64,000 nucleotides of DNA from Reyranella aquatilis (lineage in GTDB: Bacteria > Pseudomonadota > Alphaproteobacteria > Reyranellales > Reyranellaceae). Shown in pieces: positions 36,481-44,587 of the stretch. The DNA lies in contig NZ_JAJISD010000007.1 of the NCBI RefSeq assembly GCF_020880995.1, positions 310,001-374,000 on the forward strand, written 5' to 3'. Position 1 is the first letter of the stretch. The number at the start of each line of letters is the position of its first letter. The position numbers and the translations under genes are program-made. Under the pieces are notes generated by a model that saw only the letters and a list, made by a program, of their open reading frames with translations, made no database searches and was not told the origin of the DNA.

Positions 36481-39447
36481 ATGAGCGACCTTGCCCGCCT
36501 GCCGAGCTACCCCAGCCCGACGACGCTGATTGCCCGCTCCGGCATCCAGTTCCTCGACTTCGGCTTCGATCCCGTGCGCCTCAAGGTGCGCGAATGGGGC
36601 TTCCACGACGCCGCCGCCACGAGGGCGGTCGACGATCTGGTGCAGCTCGACTTCGACGAGGGCCGCGGCCAGTACGAGGTGGTCGAGAACGGCCGTCGTC
36701 GCGCCGCCGACCCCAACCTGGTCATCACCGCCAAGGACGCGCTCGCGCCCTTTCTCGACAAATGGGTGCCGGTGCCGTTCCTGCAGGTGCGGCCCAACAA
36801 CCAGTTCCGCGAAGGCCCCGCCGATTGGGCCCGCGTGCGCGTGGTCGATCTCGAGGCGCGCTACGGCTCGGGCTATCGCGATGAGCAGGGCAACCGCTAT
36901 CGCGCGGTGCTGGCGTTCGACACCGGCCTGATCGCCGAGGCCGAGGGCCGCGCCTATCTGGCGCCTTCGCCGAAGGACGTGACCTCGGGCGCGCTGTTCG
37001 CACTGGCGCCGCAGCAGCGGGCCAACCACTGGCTGCTGCGCCAGGGCTGGATGGTGCAATGGCTCGAGGAGCTGTTCCACGAACTGCATCCGCGCGCGAC
37101 GGCGGAAGAGATCGACAACGACATCAAGCAGAAGCCTCAGGAAGCCACCGCACGCTACCTCGCCTTCCTCGGCCTGCTCGCGGCGGCCGCGCACTTCCCG
37201 CCAGTCAAGCTGGTCGGCGACGCCGAACGGCCCGGCCGCGGCGCCATCGAGGTCGACCTCGTGCTCGACGTCGGCAACTCGCGTACCTGCGGCCTGCTGA
37301 TCGAGGCGGCGGGCGAGTTGGGCGTCAACCTGAACGATTCCTACGAACTCGCTTTGCGCGATCTCTCGCATCCCGAGGTCGTCCACACGCGCCCCTTCGA
37401 ATCGCGCGTGGAGTTCGCCCAGGCCTGGTTCGGCAAGAACCATCTCTCGCGGCTGGGCGGTCGCGCCGATGCCTTCGTCTGGCCGACCATGACCCGCGTC
37501 GGTCCCGAAGCGACGCGGCTGGCGGCGCGCCGGCGCGGCACCGAAGGCAATACCGGCATGTCGAGCCCCAAGCGCTACCTGTGGGACGAGGAAGCGCAGC
37601 CCCGCGAATGGCGCTTCAATGTCGCCTATGCGCAGGACCAGACGGCGATGCCGGCCGCGGCCGGACCGATGGCCCAGCTCGTCAACCAGAAGGGTGAACC
37701 GCTGCATCTGGTCGATGCCGACGCCGATTCCGCCGATCACCTCCCGGTGTTCGAGCCGCTCTACTCGCGCTCCTCGGTGATGACCTTCGTGCTGACCGAA
37801 GTGCTGCTGCAGGCGCTCACCCTGATGAACTCGCCGCAGCAGCGCGGCCGCCGCGCCCATGCCGAGACGCCGCGCCGCCTGCGCCGCATCGTGCTCACCC
37901 TGCCGACCGGCATGCCGCTCGCCGAGCGGCTGATCTTCCGCAAGCGCGCCGAGGCCGCGCGCGACCTCGTCTGGATGATGATGGGCTGGAAGCTCGACGA
38001 TCCAGCGGCGCCGGCGCCGCGCGTGCTCACCGACTGGGACGAGGCGAGCTGCACGCAACTCGTCTATCTCTACACGGAGGTCGCGCGCAATTTCGGCGGC
38101 GACGCACGCCGCTTCTTCCAGATCACGCGCAAGCCACGCGGCAAGCCGCCCGAGGACGTGCTCAACATCGCGAGCATCGACGTGGGCGGCGGCACCACCG
38201 ACCTGATCATCAATTCCTACCGGCTCGAAGGCGCCGGTACGTCGGTGACGCTCTTCCCGGAACAGAAGTTCCGCGAGGGCTTCAACGTGGCGGGCGACGA
38301 CATCCTGCTGCGCGTGGTCCAAGGCCATGTGCTGCCGCCGATCGAGTCGGCACTGCGCACCGCCGGCATCGCCAATCCGGGTGACCTGATGGCCGAGCTG
38401 GTGGGTGGCGATCGCGGCGGCGAGGACGTGATCCAGCGCAACCTGCGCCAGCAGTTCGCGCTGCAGATCGCCCAGCCGATCGCGCTCGAGTTTTTACGCG
38501 CAGCGGAGACCTACGATCCCACCTCCGGTGTCGTCGCAGCCGAGCCGCGCGCCTACGAGACCTTCTTCCCGGGCGGCGCCAAGCCGTCGGACGAAGTCGT
38601 CACCTTCGTGAACGAGGCGGCGCGCAAGCGCGGCGCCCAGAACTTCGACCTGCGCACCGTCGTGTTCCCGGTCGACCTGCCGGGCCTCGACAAGACGGTG
38701 CGCGCCGAGATGGGCCGCGTGCTGGCGCCGCTCGCCGAGATCGTCCACGCCTACGATTGCGACGTGCTGCTGCTCTCGGGTCGGCCCTCCCGCCTGCCCG
38801 GCATCCGCGCGCTGGTGATGGAGCTGCTGCCGCTGCCGCCGGAGCGGGTGATCTCGCTGCACGAGTACCGGGTCGGCGCCTGGTATCCGTTCCGCGACGC
38901 GCGCCTGCGCGTCGAGGATCCGAAGACCACGGTCGCGGTTGGTGCCATGATCGCGGCGCTGGCGCAGTCGCAGCTTCCGGACTTCTCCTTCCGCTCCGAC
39001 CTGCTGCGCTCCAAGAGCATCGCCCGCTTCATCGGCAAGCTCGACGGCGGCGGTCGCCTGCAGAAGGAGGACCTCGTCTATCGCGACGTCGATCTCGACA
39101 ATCGCGAGTACGAGCTGCCGGAGATCGCCTTCGAGTTCCGCGGCCCCATGTGGCTGGGCGCGCGCCAACTCGACCTGGTGCGCTGGCCGGCGGCGCGGCT
39201 CTACGCGCTGGAATTTGCCAAGCCCGAGTATGCCGAGCGCCATGCGCGCGAGACGCCGTTCCGGATTGCGCTGGCCCGGGTGAAGCCCAAGGACAAGGAT
39301 TCGGGCGACGTCGAACGTTTCCGTCTGCGTCAGGTGACCAATCGCGATGGCCGTGCCGTCGCGCTCGACCGCCTGACTCTCCGCCTGCAGACATTGCCGC
39401 GCCGTGAGGGCTACTGGCTCGACACGGGCATGCTCAAGACCGGTTAA
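36481..39447 (+). CDS. srfB: SrfB-family putative actin/Hsp70-fold ATPase
   Basis: A 988-residue cytosolic protein of the virulence factor SrfB family. Three nucleotide-site motifs of the actin/Hsp70/hexokinase superfamily are visible: phosphate-1 VDLVLDVGNSRTCGLLIE (DVGNS at 263-267), phosphate-2 IDVGGGTTDLII (D567-T573) and the adenosine segment LLLSGRPSRLPG (766-774). Family knowledge: srfB was named in Salmonella as an SsrB-regulated gene with unknown biochemical role. The ATPase assignment is inference from the motifs. The N-terminal 250 residues have no recognised domain. It follows srfA-like 2 by 43 bases and precedes srfC by 18. Confidence 0.88.
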   Translation: MSDLARLPSYPSPTTLIARSGIQFLDFGFDPVRLKVREWGFHDAAATRAVDDLVQLDFDEGRGQYEVVENGRRRAADPNLVITAKDALAPFLDKWVPVPFLQVRPNNQFREGPADWARVRVVDLEARYGSGYRDEQGNRYRAVLAFDTGLIAEAEGRAYLAPSPKDVTSGALFALAPQQRANHWLLRQGWMVQWLEELFHELHPRATAEEIDNDIKQKPQEATARYLAFLGLLAAAAHFPPVKLVGDAERPGRGAIEVDLVLDVGNSRTCGLLIEAAGELGVNLNDSYELALRDLSHPEVVHTRPFESRVEFAQAWFGKNHLSRLGGRADAFVWPTMTRVGPEATRLAARRRGTEGNTGMSSPKRYLWDEEAQPREWRFNVAYAQDQTAMPAAAGPMAQLVNQKGEPLHLVDADADSADHLPVFEPLYSRSSVMTFVLTEVLLQALTLMNSPQQRGRRAHAETPRRLRRIVLTLPTGMPLAERLIFRKRAEAARDLVWMMMGWKLDDPAAPAPRVLTDWDEASCTQLVYLYTEVARNFGGDARRFFQITRKPRGKPPEDVLNIASIDVGGGTTDLIINSYRLEGAGTSVTLFPEQKFREGFNVAGDDILLRVVQGHVLPPIESALRTAGIANPGDLMAELVGGDRGGEDVIQRNLRQQFALQIAQPIALEFLRAAETYDPTSGVVAAEPRAYETFFPGGAKPSDEVVTFVNEAARKRGAQNFDLRTVVFPVDLPGLDKTVRAEMGRVLAPLAEIVHAYDCDVLLLSGRPSRLPGIRALVMELLPLPPERVISLHEYRVGAWYPFRDARLRVEDPKTTVAVGAMIAALAQSQLPDFSFRSDLLRSKSIARFIGKLDGGGRLQKEDLVYRDVDLDNREYELPEIAFEFRGPMWLGARQLDLVRWPAARLYALEFAKPEYAERHARETPFRIALARVKPKDKDSGDVERFRLRQVTNRDGRAVALDRLTLRLQTLPRREGYWLDTGMLKTG

Positions 39448-39465
39448 GGACCGTTCGGGAAGATC

Positions 39466-42150
39466 ATGGACACAGTCGATCTCAAGCTGGCCCAGGACTG
39501 CGAGGCGCTGGCCGTCACCGCGAGCGAGGGCGTGGCGTGGCTGCGCAACGCGGCGGAGCAGTCGCCGACCGTGGCGCAGCAGGCGCCGTCGCTGGTCGGT
39601 GAGCTGCAGAAGGTTCGCAATCAGAGCCGCAAGCTCGCACGCGCCGCGCGACGTCGCATGTGCGTGGGCGTGTTTGGCCCCAGCCAGGCCGGCAAGTCCT
39701 ATCTCGTCTCGATCCTGGCGAGCCGCGACGGCCGCCCGCTGCAGGCGCGCTTCGCCGACAAGGCCTACGATTTCCTGCGCGAGATCAACCCGCCGGGCAA
39801 TCGCGAATCGACCGGCCTCGTCACCCGCTTCGGCCTCGGCCTCAGCGACGGCTCGACGGAGTTCCCGGTGCGTGTGCGGCTGCTGACGCAGACCGACATC
39901 GTGAAGATCCTGGGCAACTCCTTCCTGCTCGACTTCGACCACCAGAAGGCCGAGTTCATCGGCCCCGATGGCGCCGCGATCCGCAAGCGCCTGACCGAGC
40001 TGCGCGCCAAGGCGCATCCCGCGCCGGTCGGCGACCTCGAGTCCGACGACGTGCTCGACCTGATCGAGTATTTCGACACGTTCTTCGCCGGCGTCACTGC
40101 CGAGCTGCGCACCGACTACTGGCGCGAGGCCATCGAACTCGCGCCGCGCCTGTCGGGCACCGACCGCGCCCGCCTGTGGTCGGTCCTGTGGTACGACTTC
40201 CAGCCCTTTACCGATCTCTACCTCACGCTCTACGACGGGCTGCAGAAGCTCGGTCACGCGCCCGAAGCCCTGCTGGGCATGGACGCGCTGATTCCGCGCG
40301 AGAAGAGCATCGTCGACGTCCTGACGCTCGACCGCCTCGGCGCCGACGGCGACGACACGCTGCTGGTGCGGCCCCGCCAGGCAGACGGCCGGTCCTCGCC
40401 CGACGCGCGCCTGCCACGCTCGCTGGTCTGCGCGCTCACCGCCGAGCTGAACGTCGCGATCGACGAGAAGCCTTGGGATTTCTTCGATCACACCGACCTG
40501 CTCGACTTTCCCGGCGCCCGTTCGCGCCTGAAGCTCGCCAACCTCGACGACGTCGCCAAGACCAAGGGTGTCGCCGAGGGCGCCAACCCGCTGCGCGAGC
40601 TGCTGCTGCGCGGCAAGGTGGCCTATCTTTTCCAGCGCTACTCCGCCGAACGCGAACTCAGTGCCATTCTTCTCTGCATTCCCGACGGCAACCAGGAAGT
40701 CCGCGATCTCTCCGACATGATGACGGCGTGGATCGACCAGACGATCGGCGCCACCCCGGCCGACCGCGCCAAGCAGAAGAACGCGCTGTTCCTCGTACTC
40801 ACCAAGATGGATCGCGAGTTCGAGCAGAAGGCCGGCGAGACCGAGGAATCGCGGCGCCTGCGCTGGAGCGCGCGTCTCGGCAACTCGCTGGTCAACAACT
40901 TCCGGGGCGAGTGGCCGCTCAACTGGAACGGCAAGCCGTTCGACAACAGCTTCTGGCTGCGCAATCCGACCGTCATCGACGAGCGGCTCATGGAGTGTGA
41001 TGGCGGCCGCGAGGTCGGCATCGCCGATAGCTTCGCCCAGCGCGCCGGCGAGCTGCGCCGCCACTTCGTCGAGAACGAGGATGTGCGCCGCCACTTCGCC
41101 AATCCGGCCCTCGCCTGGGACGAAGCCTTCCGCGCCAACGACGGCGGCGTGGCGTACCTGGTGAAGAGCCTGATCCCGGTCTGCGATCCCGCCATCAAGC
41201 GCGCCCAGGTCCGCGGCCAGCTCGACGTGCAGCTGCGCCGCCTGGTCGACCGGCTTGCCGGCTTCCACAGCGCATCCGACGGCGATGCCCGCGCCAAGAA
41301 GCGCGATCTCATCCAGACGGTGCTGCGCGGTCTCGCCAACGTCATCCAGCAGCAGCTGTTCGGCGAACTGGTGGCCGCGCTGCAGGTGGCCGACACGGCG
41401 CTGCGCGAGATCTACTTCCGCATCGCCACGGCGCAGCCCTCCGAAGAGGGCCTGGGCAAGAACGGGATGGGCAAGAACGGCAAGCTGCAGCCGGCCGCCG
41501 CGCAATCGACCGGTGCCGCCGTCGATATCGGCGCCATCTTCGCCGACGTGTTCGGCGAGGAGACCGGCCGCACCCCGCCGCCGTCCGGCGTGATCGAGGA
41601 CCGGGCGGAGCGCTTCGCCCGCGAGGCCGCGGAATACTGGCTGGAGAACATGCGCCGCGTCGGCGCCGACGAGAAGGCGCTGTCGCACTTCGGCGTCGAT
41701 CGCCAGCATCTCGGCTGGCTGATCGACGAGCTGATCGTCGGCGCCCACAGGCTGAAGCTGATCGACCAGCTCTCCCACGAGGTACGCGAGCTGGAGAACG
41801 CGGCCAACGCCAAGTGGGAGGAGATCGCCGAGCGCCAGGTACGCACGGCCTCTTCGGCGCTGAACGGCTATGTGAGCGCGCTGGGCTTCGACAAGCTGCC
41901 GCTCGATCAGCGCCCGGGCCTGCCGCCCAACGCGCCGCTGCGCCGGGTGTTCGAGCAGCCGACGATCATGATCGACGGCATCCCGCAGCTCAGCGAGAAC
42001 CCGGCGCCGATCTACGCCGACTACTGCAAGGACTGGATGCGCGCTTTCCTGCAGCTGGCAATGGACAATGTCGGCTACGAAGGCGGCCGCGAGATCACGC
42101 CCGAGCAGAACGACCGGCTGGGCGCCATCCTGCGCACCGTGGCGGCCTGA
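39466..42150 (+). CDS. srfC: SrfC-family putative P-loop GTPase
   Basis: An 894-residue protein of the SrfC (putative bacterial virulence factor) family. The P-loop is GPSQAGKS at 71-78, a G3-like DFPGA starts at D347, and a G4-like TKMD lies at 446-449, as in dynamin- or septin-type GTPases. About 270 residues separate G1 from G3, so a large domain is inserted. The remaining C-terminal 430 residues look helical. An N-terminal coil (LRNAAEQSPTVAQQAPSLV) precedes the P-loop. GTP binding is predicted, not known. It starts 18 bases after srfB and ends eight bases before the Sel1 gene. Confidence 0.88.
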   Translation: MDTVDLKLAQDCEALAVTASEGVAWLRNAAEQSPTVAQQAPSLVGELQKVRNQSRKLARAARRRMCVGVFGPSQAGKSYLVSILASRDGRPLQARFADKAYDFLREINPPGNRESTGLVTRFGLGLSDGSTEFPVRVRLLTQTDIVKILGNSFLLDFDHQKAEFIGPDGAAIRKRLTELRAKAHPAPVGDLESDDVLDLIEYFDTFFAGVTAELRTDYWREAIELAPRLSGTDRARLWSVLWYDFQPFTDLYLTLYDGLQKLGHAPEALLGMDALIPREKSIVDVLTLDRLGADGDDTLLVRPRQADGRSSPDARLPRSLVCALTAELNVAIDEKPWDFFDHTDLLDFPGARSRLKLANLDDVAKTKGVAEGANPLRELLLRGKVAYLFQRYSAERELSAILLCIPDGNQEVRDLSDMMTAWIDQTIGATPADRAKQKNALFLVLTKMDREFEQKAGETEESRRLRWSARLGNSLVNNFRGEWPLNWNGKPFDNSFWLRNPTVIDERLMECDGGREVGIADSFAQRAGELRRHFVENEDVRRHFANPALAWDEAFRANDGGVAYLVKSLIPVCDPAIKRAQVRGQLDVQLRRLVDRLAGFHSASDGDARAKKRDLIQTVLRGLANVIQQQLFGELVAALQVADTALREIYFRIATAQPSEEGLGKNGMGKNGKLQPAAAQSTGAAVDIGAIFADVFGEETGRTPPPSGVIEDRAERFAREAAEYWLENMRRVGADEKALSHFGVDRQHLGWLIDELIVGAHRLKLIDQLSHEVRELENAANAKWEEIAERQVRTASSALNGYVSALGFDKLPLDQRPGLPPNAPLRRVFEQPTIMIDGIPQLSENPAPIYADYCKDWMRAFLQLAMDNVGYEGGREITPEQNDRLGAILRTVAA

Positions 42151-42158
42151 GGATTCCG

Positions 42159-43253
42159 ATGCCCGTCCGCGCGACCATTGCCCCGCTGCCGGAACCCGGC
42201 CACGCGCTGTTGCGCGTGAGCGAACTCGATGCGGCACCCGAAGGCCTCACCCTTTCGATCCAGCGCCAGCAGGGCCCCGAGACGCATCTCGCCGATGACG
42301 GATGGCGCCGCACCGAGACCTGGCTGCTGCCCGACGAGGTGAGCCGCAACGGCGACGTGCTGGAGTTCCATCTCGGCCCCGAGATCTGCGACCGGCTGGC
42401 CGGTATCGCCACCGTGCGCCTGCGCGTGCGCGAGCCCGACATCGGCGTGGTCGGCACGACGGTCGTGGCCTGGCCCGCGATGCTGACGTCGGGCGCGGCA
42501 GGCACTTCCGGCACCTACGACGACACGGTGCGCTTGCGCCGCCGCCAGCAGGCCGCGCCGCCGCCTCCGCCCGAACTGCCGCCACCGCTGGAAATCCCGC
42601 CCGAGCCGCCGCCTCCCCCGCCGCCGCGTCCCGAACTGCGGGCGGCGCGCGATCCGATGGCCGACGTGCCGAAGCGCTCCGGCGCGACGGGCTGGATGAT
42701 CGCGGCCGTCCTCGTGCTGCTGGCGGTGGGCGGCGGTTATTACTACTGGACCAACCATCTGCACCCGCCGGAGCCGGTGGTGGCGGCGCCCCCGCCCGCG
42801 CCGACGCCCCTTCAGCCGGCCGCGTCGCAGCCCCCGCCCAAGTCGGTGCGCGAGACGGTGGCCGAGTATTTCGCGACCAAGCCCGCGCCGGACGCGATGC
42901 TCGCCAAGGCGCAGGAGTTCGCCAAGGCCGGCGATGTTTCCGCCGCCTTCCTGGTCTATCGCCACGCCGCCGAGCAGGGCAGCGCCGCCGCGCAGCTTGA
43001 ACTCGCGTCCTTCTACGATCCCACACAGCCCGCCCGGGCCGGATTCCCGCATGACGGCACGCAGGCGGCCGACTGGTACGAGCGCGCGGCGCTGACGGGA
43101 CTGGCCGAGGCGCAGCGCAAGCTCGGCCTGTTGCTGGCCAAGGGCGGCGCCGGGCTCAGCGCCGATGTGACAAAGGCCAGGGTTTGGCTACAACAGGCGG
43201 CGGCACAGAACGATGCCGAGGCAAAGAAGGCGCTGGACGGTCTGCCCAAATGA
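42159..43253 (+). CDS. Single-pass Sel1-like repeat protein of the Srf cluster
   Basis: About 364 residues. A cytosolic beta-rich N-terminal domain (to about 120) leads to a Pro-rich linker (PPPPPELPPPLEIPPEPP). One transmembrane helix follows at about 177-197 (GWMIAAVLVLLAVGGGYYYW), then a second Pro-rich spacer. Sel1-type helical repeats make up the C-terminus (AAFLVYRHAAEQGSAAAQLE, ADWYERAALTGLAEAQRKLG, ARVWLQQAAAQNDAEAKKAL). Sel1 repeats bind proteins, so it may be a periplasmic adaptor of the Srf complex. It follows srfC by eight bases, and its stop overlaps the next start (ATGA). Confidence 0.85.
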   Translation: MPVRATIAPLPEPGHALLRVSELDAAPEGLTLSIQRQQGPETHLADDGWRRTETWLLPDEVSRNGDVLEFHLGPEICDRLAGIATVRLRVREPDIGVVGTTVVAWPAMLTSGAAGTSGTYDDTVRLRRRQQAAPPPPPELPPPLEIPPEPPPPPPPRPELRAARDPMADVPKRSGATGWMIAAVLVLLAVGGGYYYWTNHLHPPEPVVAAPPPAPTPLQPAASQPPPKSVRETVAEYFATKPAPDAMLAKAQEFAKAGDVSAAFLVYRHAAEQGSAAAQLELASFYDPTQPARAGFPHDGTQAADWYERAALTGLAEAQRKLGLLLAKGGAGLSADVTKARVWLQQAAAQNDAEAKKALDGLPK

Positions 43254-43732
43254 AGTGGAGTCTCCTGCTGCCGGTGACGGCGGCGCTTCTTGCCGGACCG
43301 GCGCAGGCACAGACGGCAAAACCCGCAAGCCCGCCGCCACCGCCGACCAACCTCGCCTGCGGTGTACTCAAGGCGGAGACTTCGAAGACGGGCTCTACTT
43401 CGAACTGGACCGTCTCAGGCCCGGCGGGAAAGAACACCGAGACCGGCGTGCTGAAGAGCGGCCCGCGCTTCGAGTGCCTCGAGGGCGCCGTGCTGACGGT
43501 CGAGTTCACGTCGACCGCCGGGCACTCCTTCTTCGATGCCTACTTTCCCGACGGCACCAACATCGGCTACGGCCGCCAGCAGATCGATCGTCGCGGCGGC
43601 CGCGTCATCCTGCCGATCCAGGCCAAGGGCCGCATCGCCGCGCCCTACCGCACCGCCTTCGACTATCACTGCAAGCTCACCATGCCAGCCGATCCGATCA
43701 CCCCTGCCATGCGGGCGGAGTGCGCCTTTTAG
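43250..43732 (+). CDS. Secreted hypothetical protein of the Srf cluster
   Basis: A 160-residue protein from ATG 43250, four bases overlapping the Sel1 gene stop. A signal peptide (MKWSLLLPVTAALLAGPAQAQ) precedes a Pro-rich start and a beta-sandwich-like domain with four cysteines (LACGVL, FECLEG, YHCKLT, AECAF). No family was recognised. The cysteine number and secretion suggest a disulfide-stabilised periplasmic part of the same assembly. It ends the cluster; the 171-base convergent gap before kdpE holds no confident gene. Confidence 0.75.
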   Translation: MKWSLLLPVTAALLAGPAQAQTAKPASPPPPPTNLACGVLKAETSKTGSTSNWTVSGPAGKNTETGVLKSGPRFECLEGAVLTVEFTSTAGHSFFDAYFPDGTNIGYGRQQIDRRGGRVILPIQAKGRIAAPYRTAFDYHCKLTMPADPITPAMRAECAF

Positions 43733-43903
43733 CAAGACGAGCTCCGCGAGGCCTTGCAGGCCGCCGAACCGGCGCCCGCGGGTGCGTGATCGTGGAAGGT
43801 CCGGAATGCGCCTGCATCGACGGGCTTTCGGCCGTTCGCGACCGCGCGACCGGCGCGGGCCTCGACGTCGTCTCGTTCGATCACGGGGCGGAGCGGCTCG
43901 TCC

Positions 43904-44587
43904 TCAGACCAGCCGGTATCCCACGCCGGGCTCGGTGAGGACGTGCTGCGGCGAAGCAGGATCGGTTTCGATCTTCTGGCGAAGCTGGCGGATGTAGACG
44001 CGCAGGTATTGCGGATCGACGGCCTCGTCGCGCCACACCTCGCGCAGCAGGTGACGATGCGTCAGCACCTTGCCGGCATGGATCGCGAGCTGTTCGAGGA
44101 TGTCGTACTCCTTGGGCGACAGCTTCACCGCCTCGCCGTCCCGCTCGACCAGCCGCCGCACCAGATCCACCTTCAGCGTGCCGCTGGCGAAACCGCGGTC
44201 CGCGCCCTGCTGCTGCAGCCGGTGGCGCAGCGCCGCACGCAGCCGCGCCATCAGTTCCTCGGCGCCGAACGGCTTGGTGACGTAGTCGTCCGCACCGGAA
44301 TCGAGGGCCGCCACCTTGGTGGCCTCCTCGCCGCGGCCCGAGAGGACGACGATAGGCACCGGCCCGAACTTGCGGATCTCCGCGATCAGTTCGAGGCCGT
44401 CGCGATCGGGCAGGCCGAGATCGAGCAGGATCAGGTCCGGCCGGTGATGCCGCATCGCCTGCAGCGCTTCCGCACCGGTAGCCGCCTCCAAGGTGCGATA
44501 GTCGTGCCCTGCCAGGGTCGTGCGCAGCAGCCGGCGGATCGGCGGCTCGTCCTCGACGATCAGGATCGTGGCGCCGTCAGCGGTCAT
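43904..44587 (-). CDS. kdpE: KdpE response regulator
   Basis: A 227-residue OmpR-type regulator: receiver domain with phosphoacceptor D56 ([14 protein letters not shown]), the switch lysine in DDYVTKPFG and a winged-helix DNA-binding domain ([38 protein letters not shown]). It activates kdp transcription when KdpD senses low K+. Its start overlaps the kdpD end by 11 bases. Confidence 0.95.
   Translation of the reverse strand: MTADGATILIVEDEPPIRRLLRTTLAGHDYRTLEAATGAEALQAMRHHRPDLILLDLGLPDRDGLELIAEIRKFGPVPIVVLSGRGEEATKVAALDSGADDYVTKPFGAEELMARLRAALRHRLQQQGADRGFASGTLKVDLVRRLVERDGEAVKLSPKEYDILEQLAIHAGKVLTHRHLLREVWRDEAVDPQYLRVYIRQLRQKIETDPASPQHVLTEPGVGYRLV

Noticed and set aside
38494..42237. A very long open frame (over 1200 codons) antisense to srfB/srfC
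   Set aside because: Composition is Arg/Gly/Ala/His-rich with no domain, and it is the mirror of strongly coding srfC; high third-position GC keeps antisense frames open.
33676..43732. Type VI secretion or contractile injection locus
   Set aside because: No sheath, tube, baseplate, ClpV or IcmF-like genes are present; SrfC only shares general P-loop features.
43786..43938. Short coding-like stretch (reads VIVEGPECACIDGLSAVRD) between the Srf cluster and kdpE
   Set aside because: No ribosome site, overlaps the kdpE end, and no recognisable family; may be a decayed gene end, but it cannot be supported.
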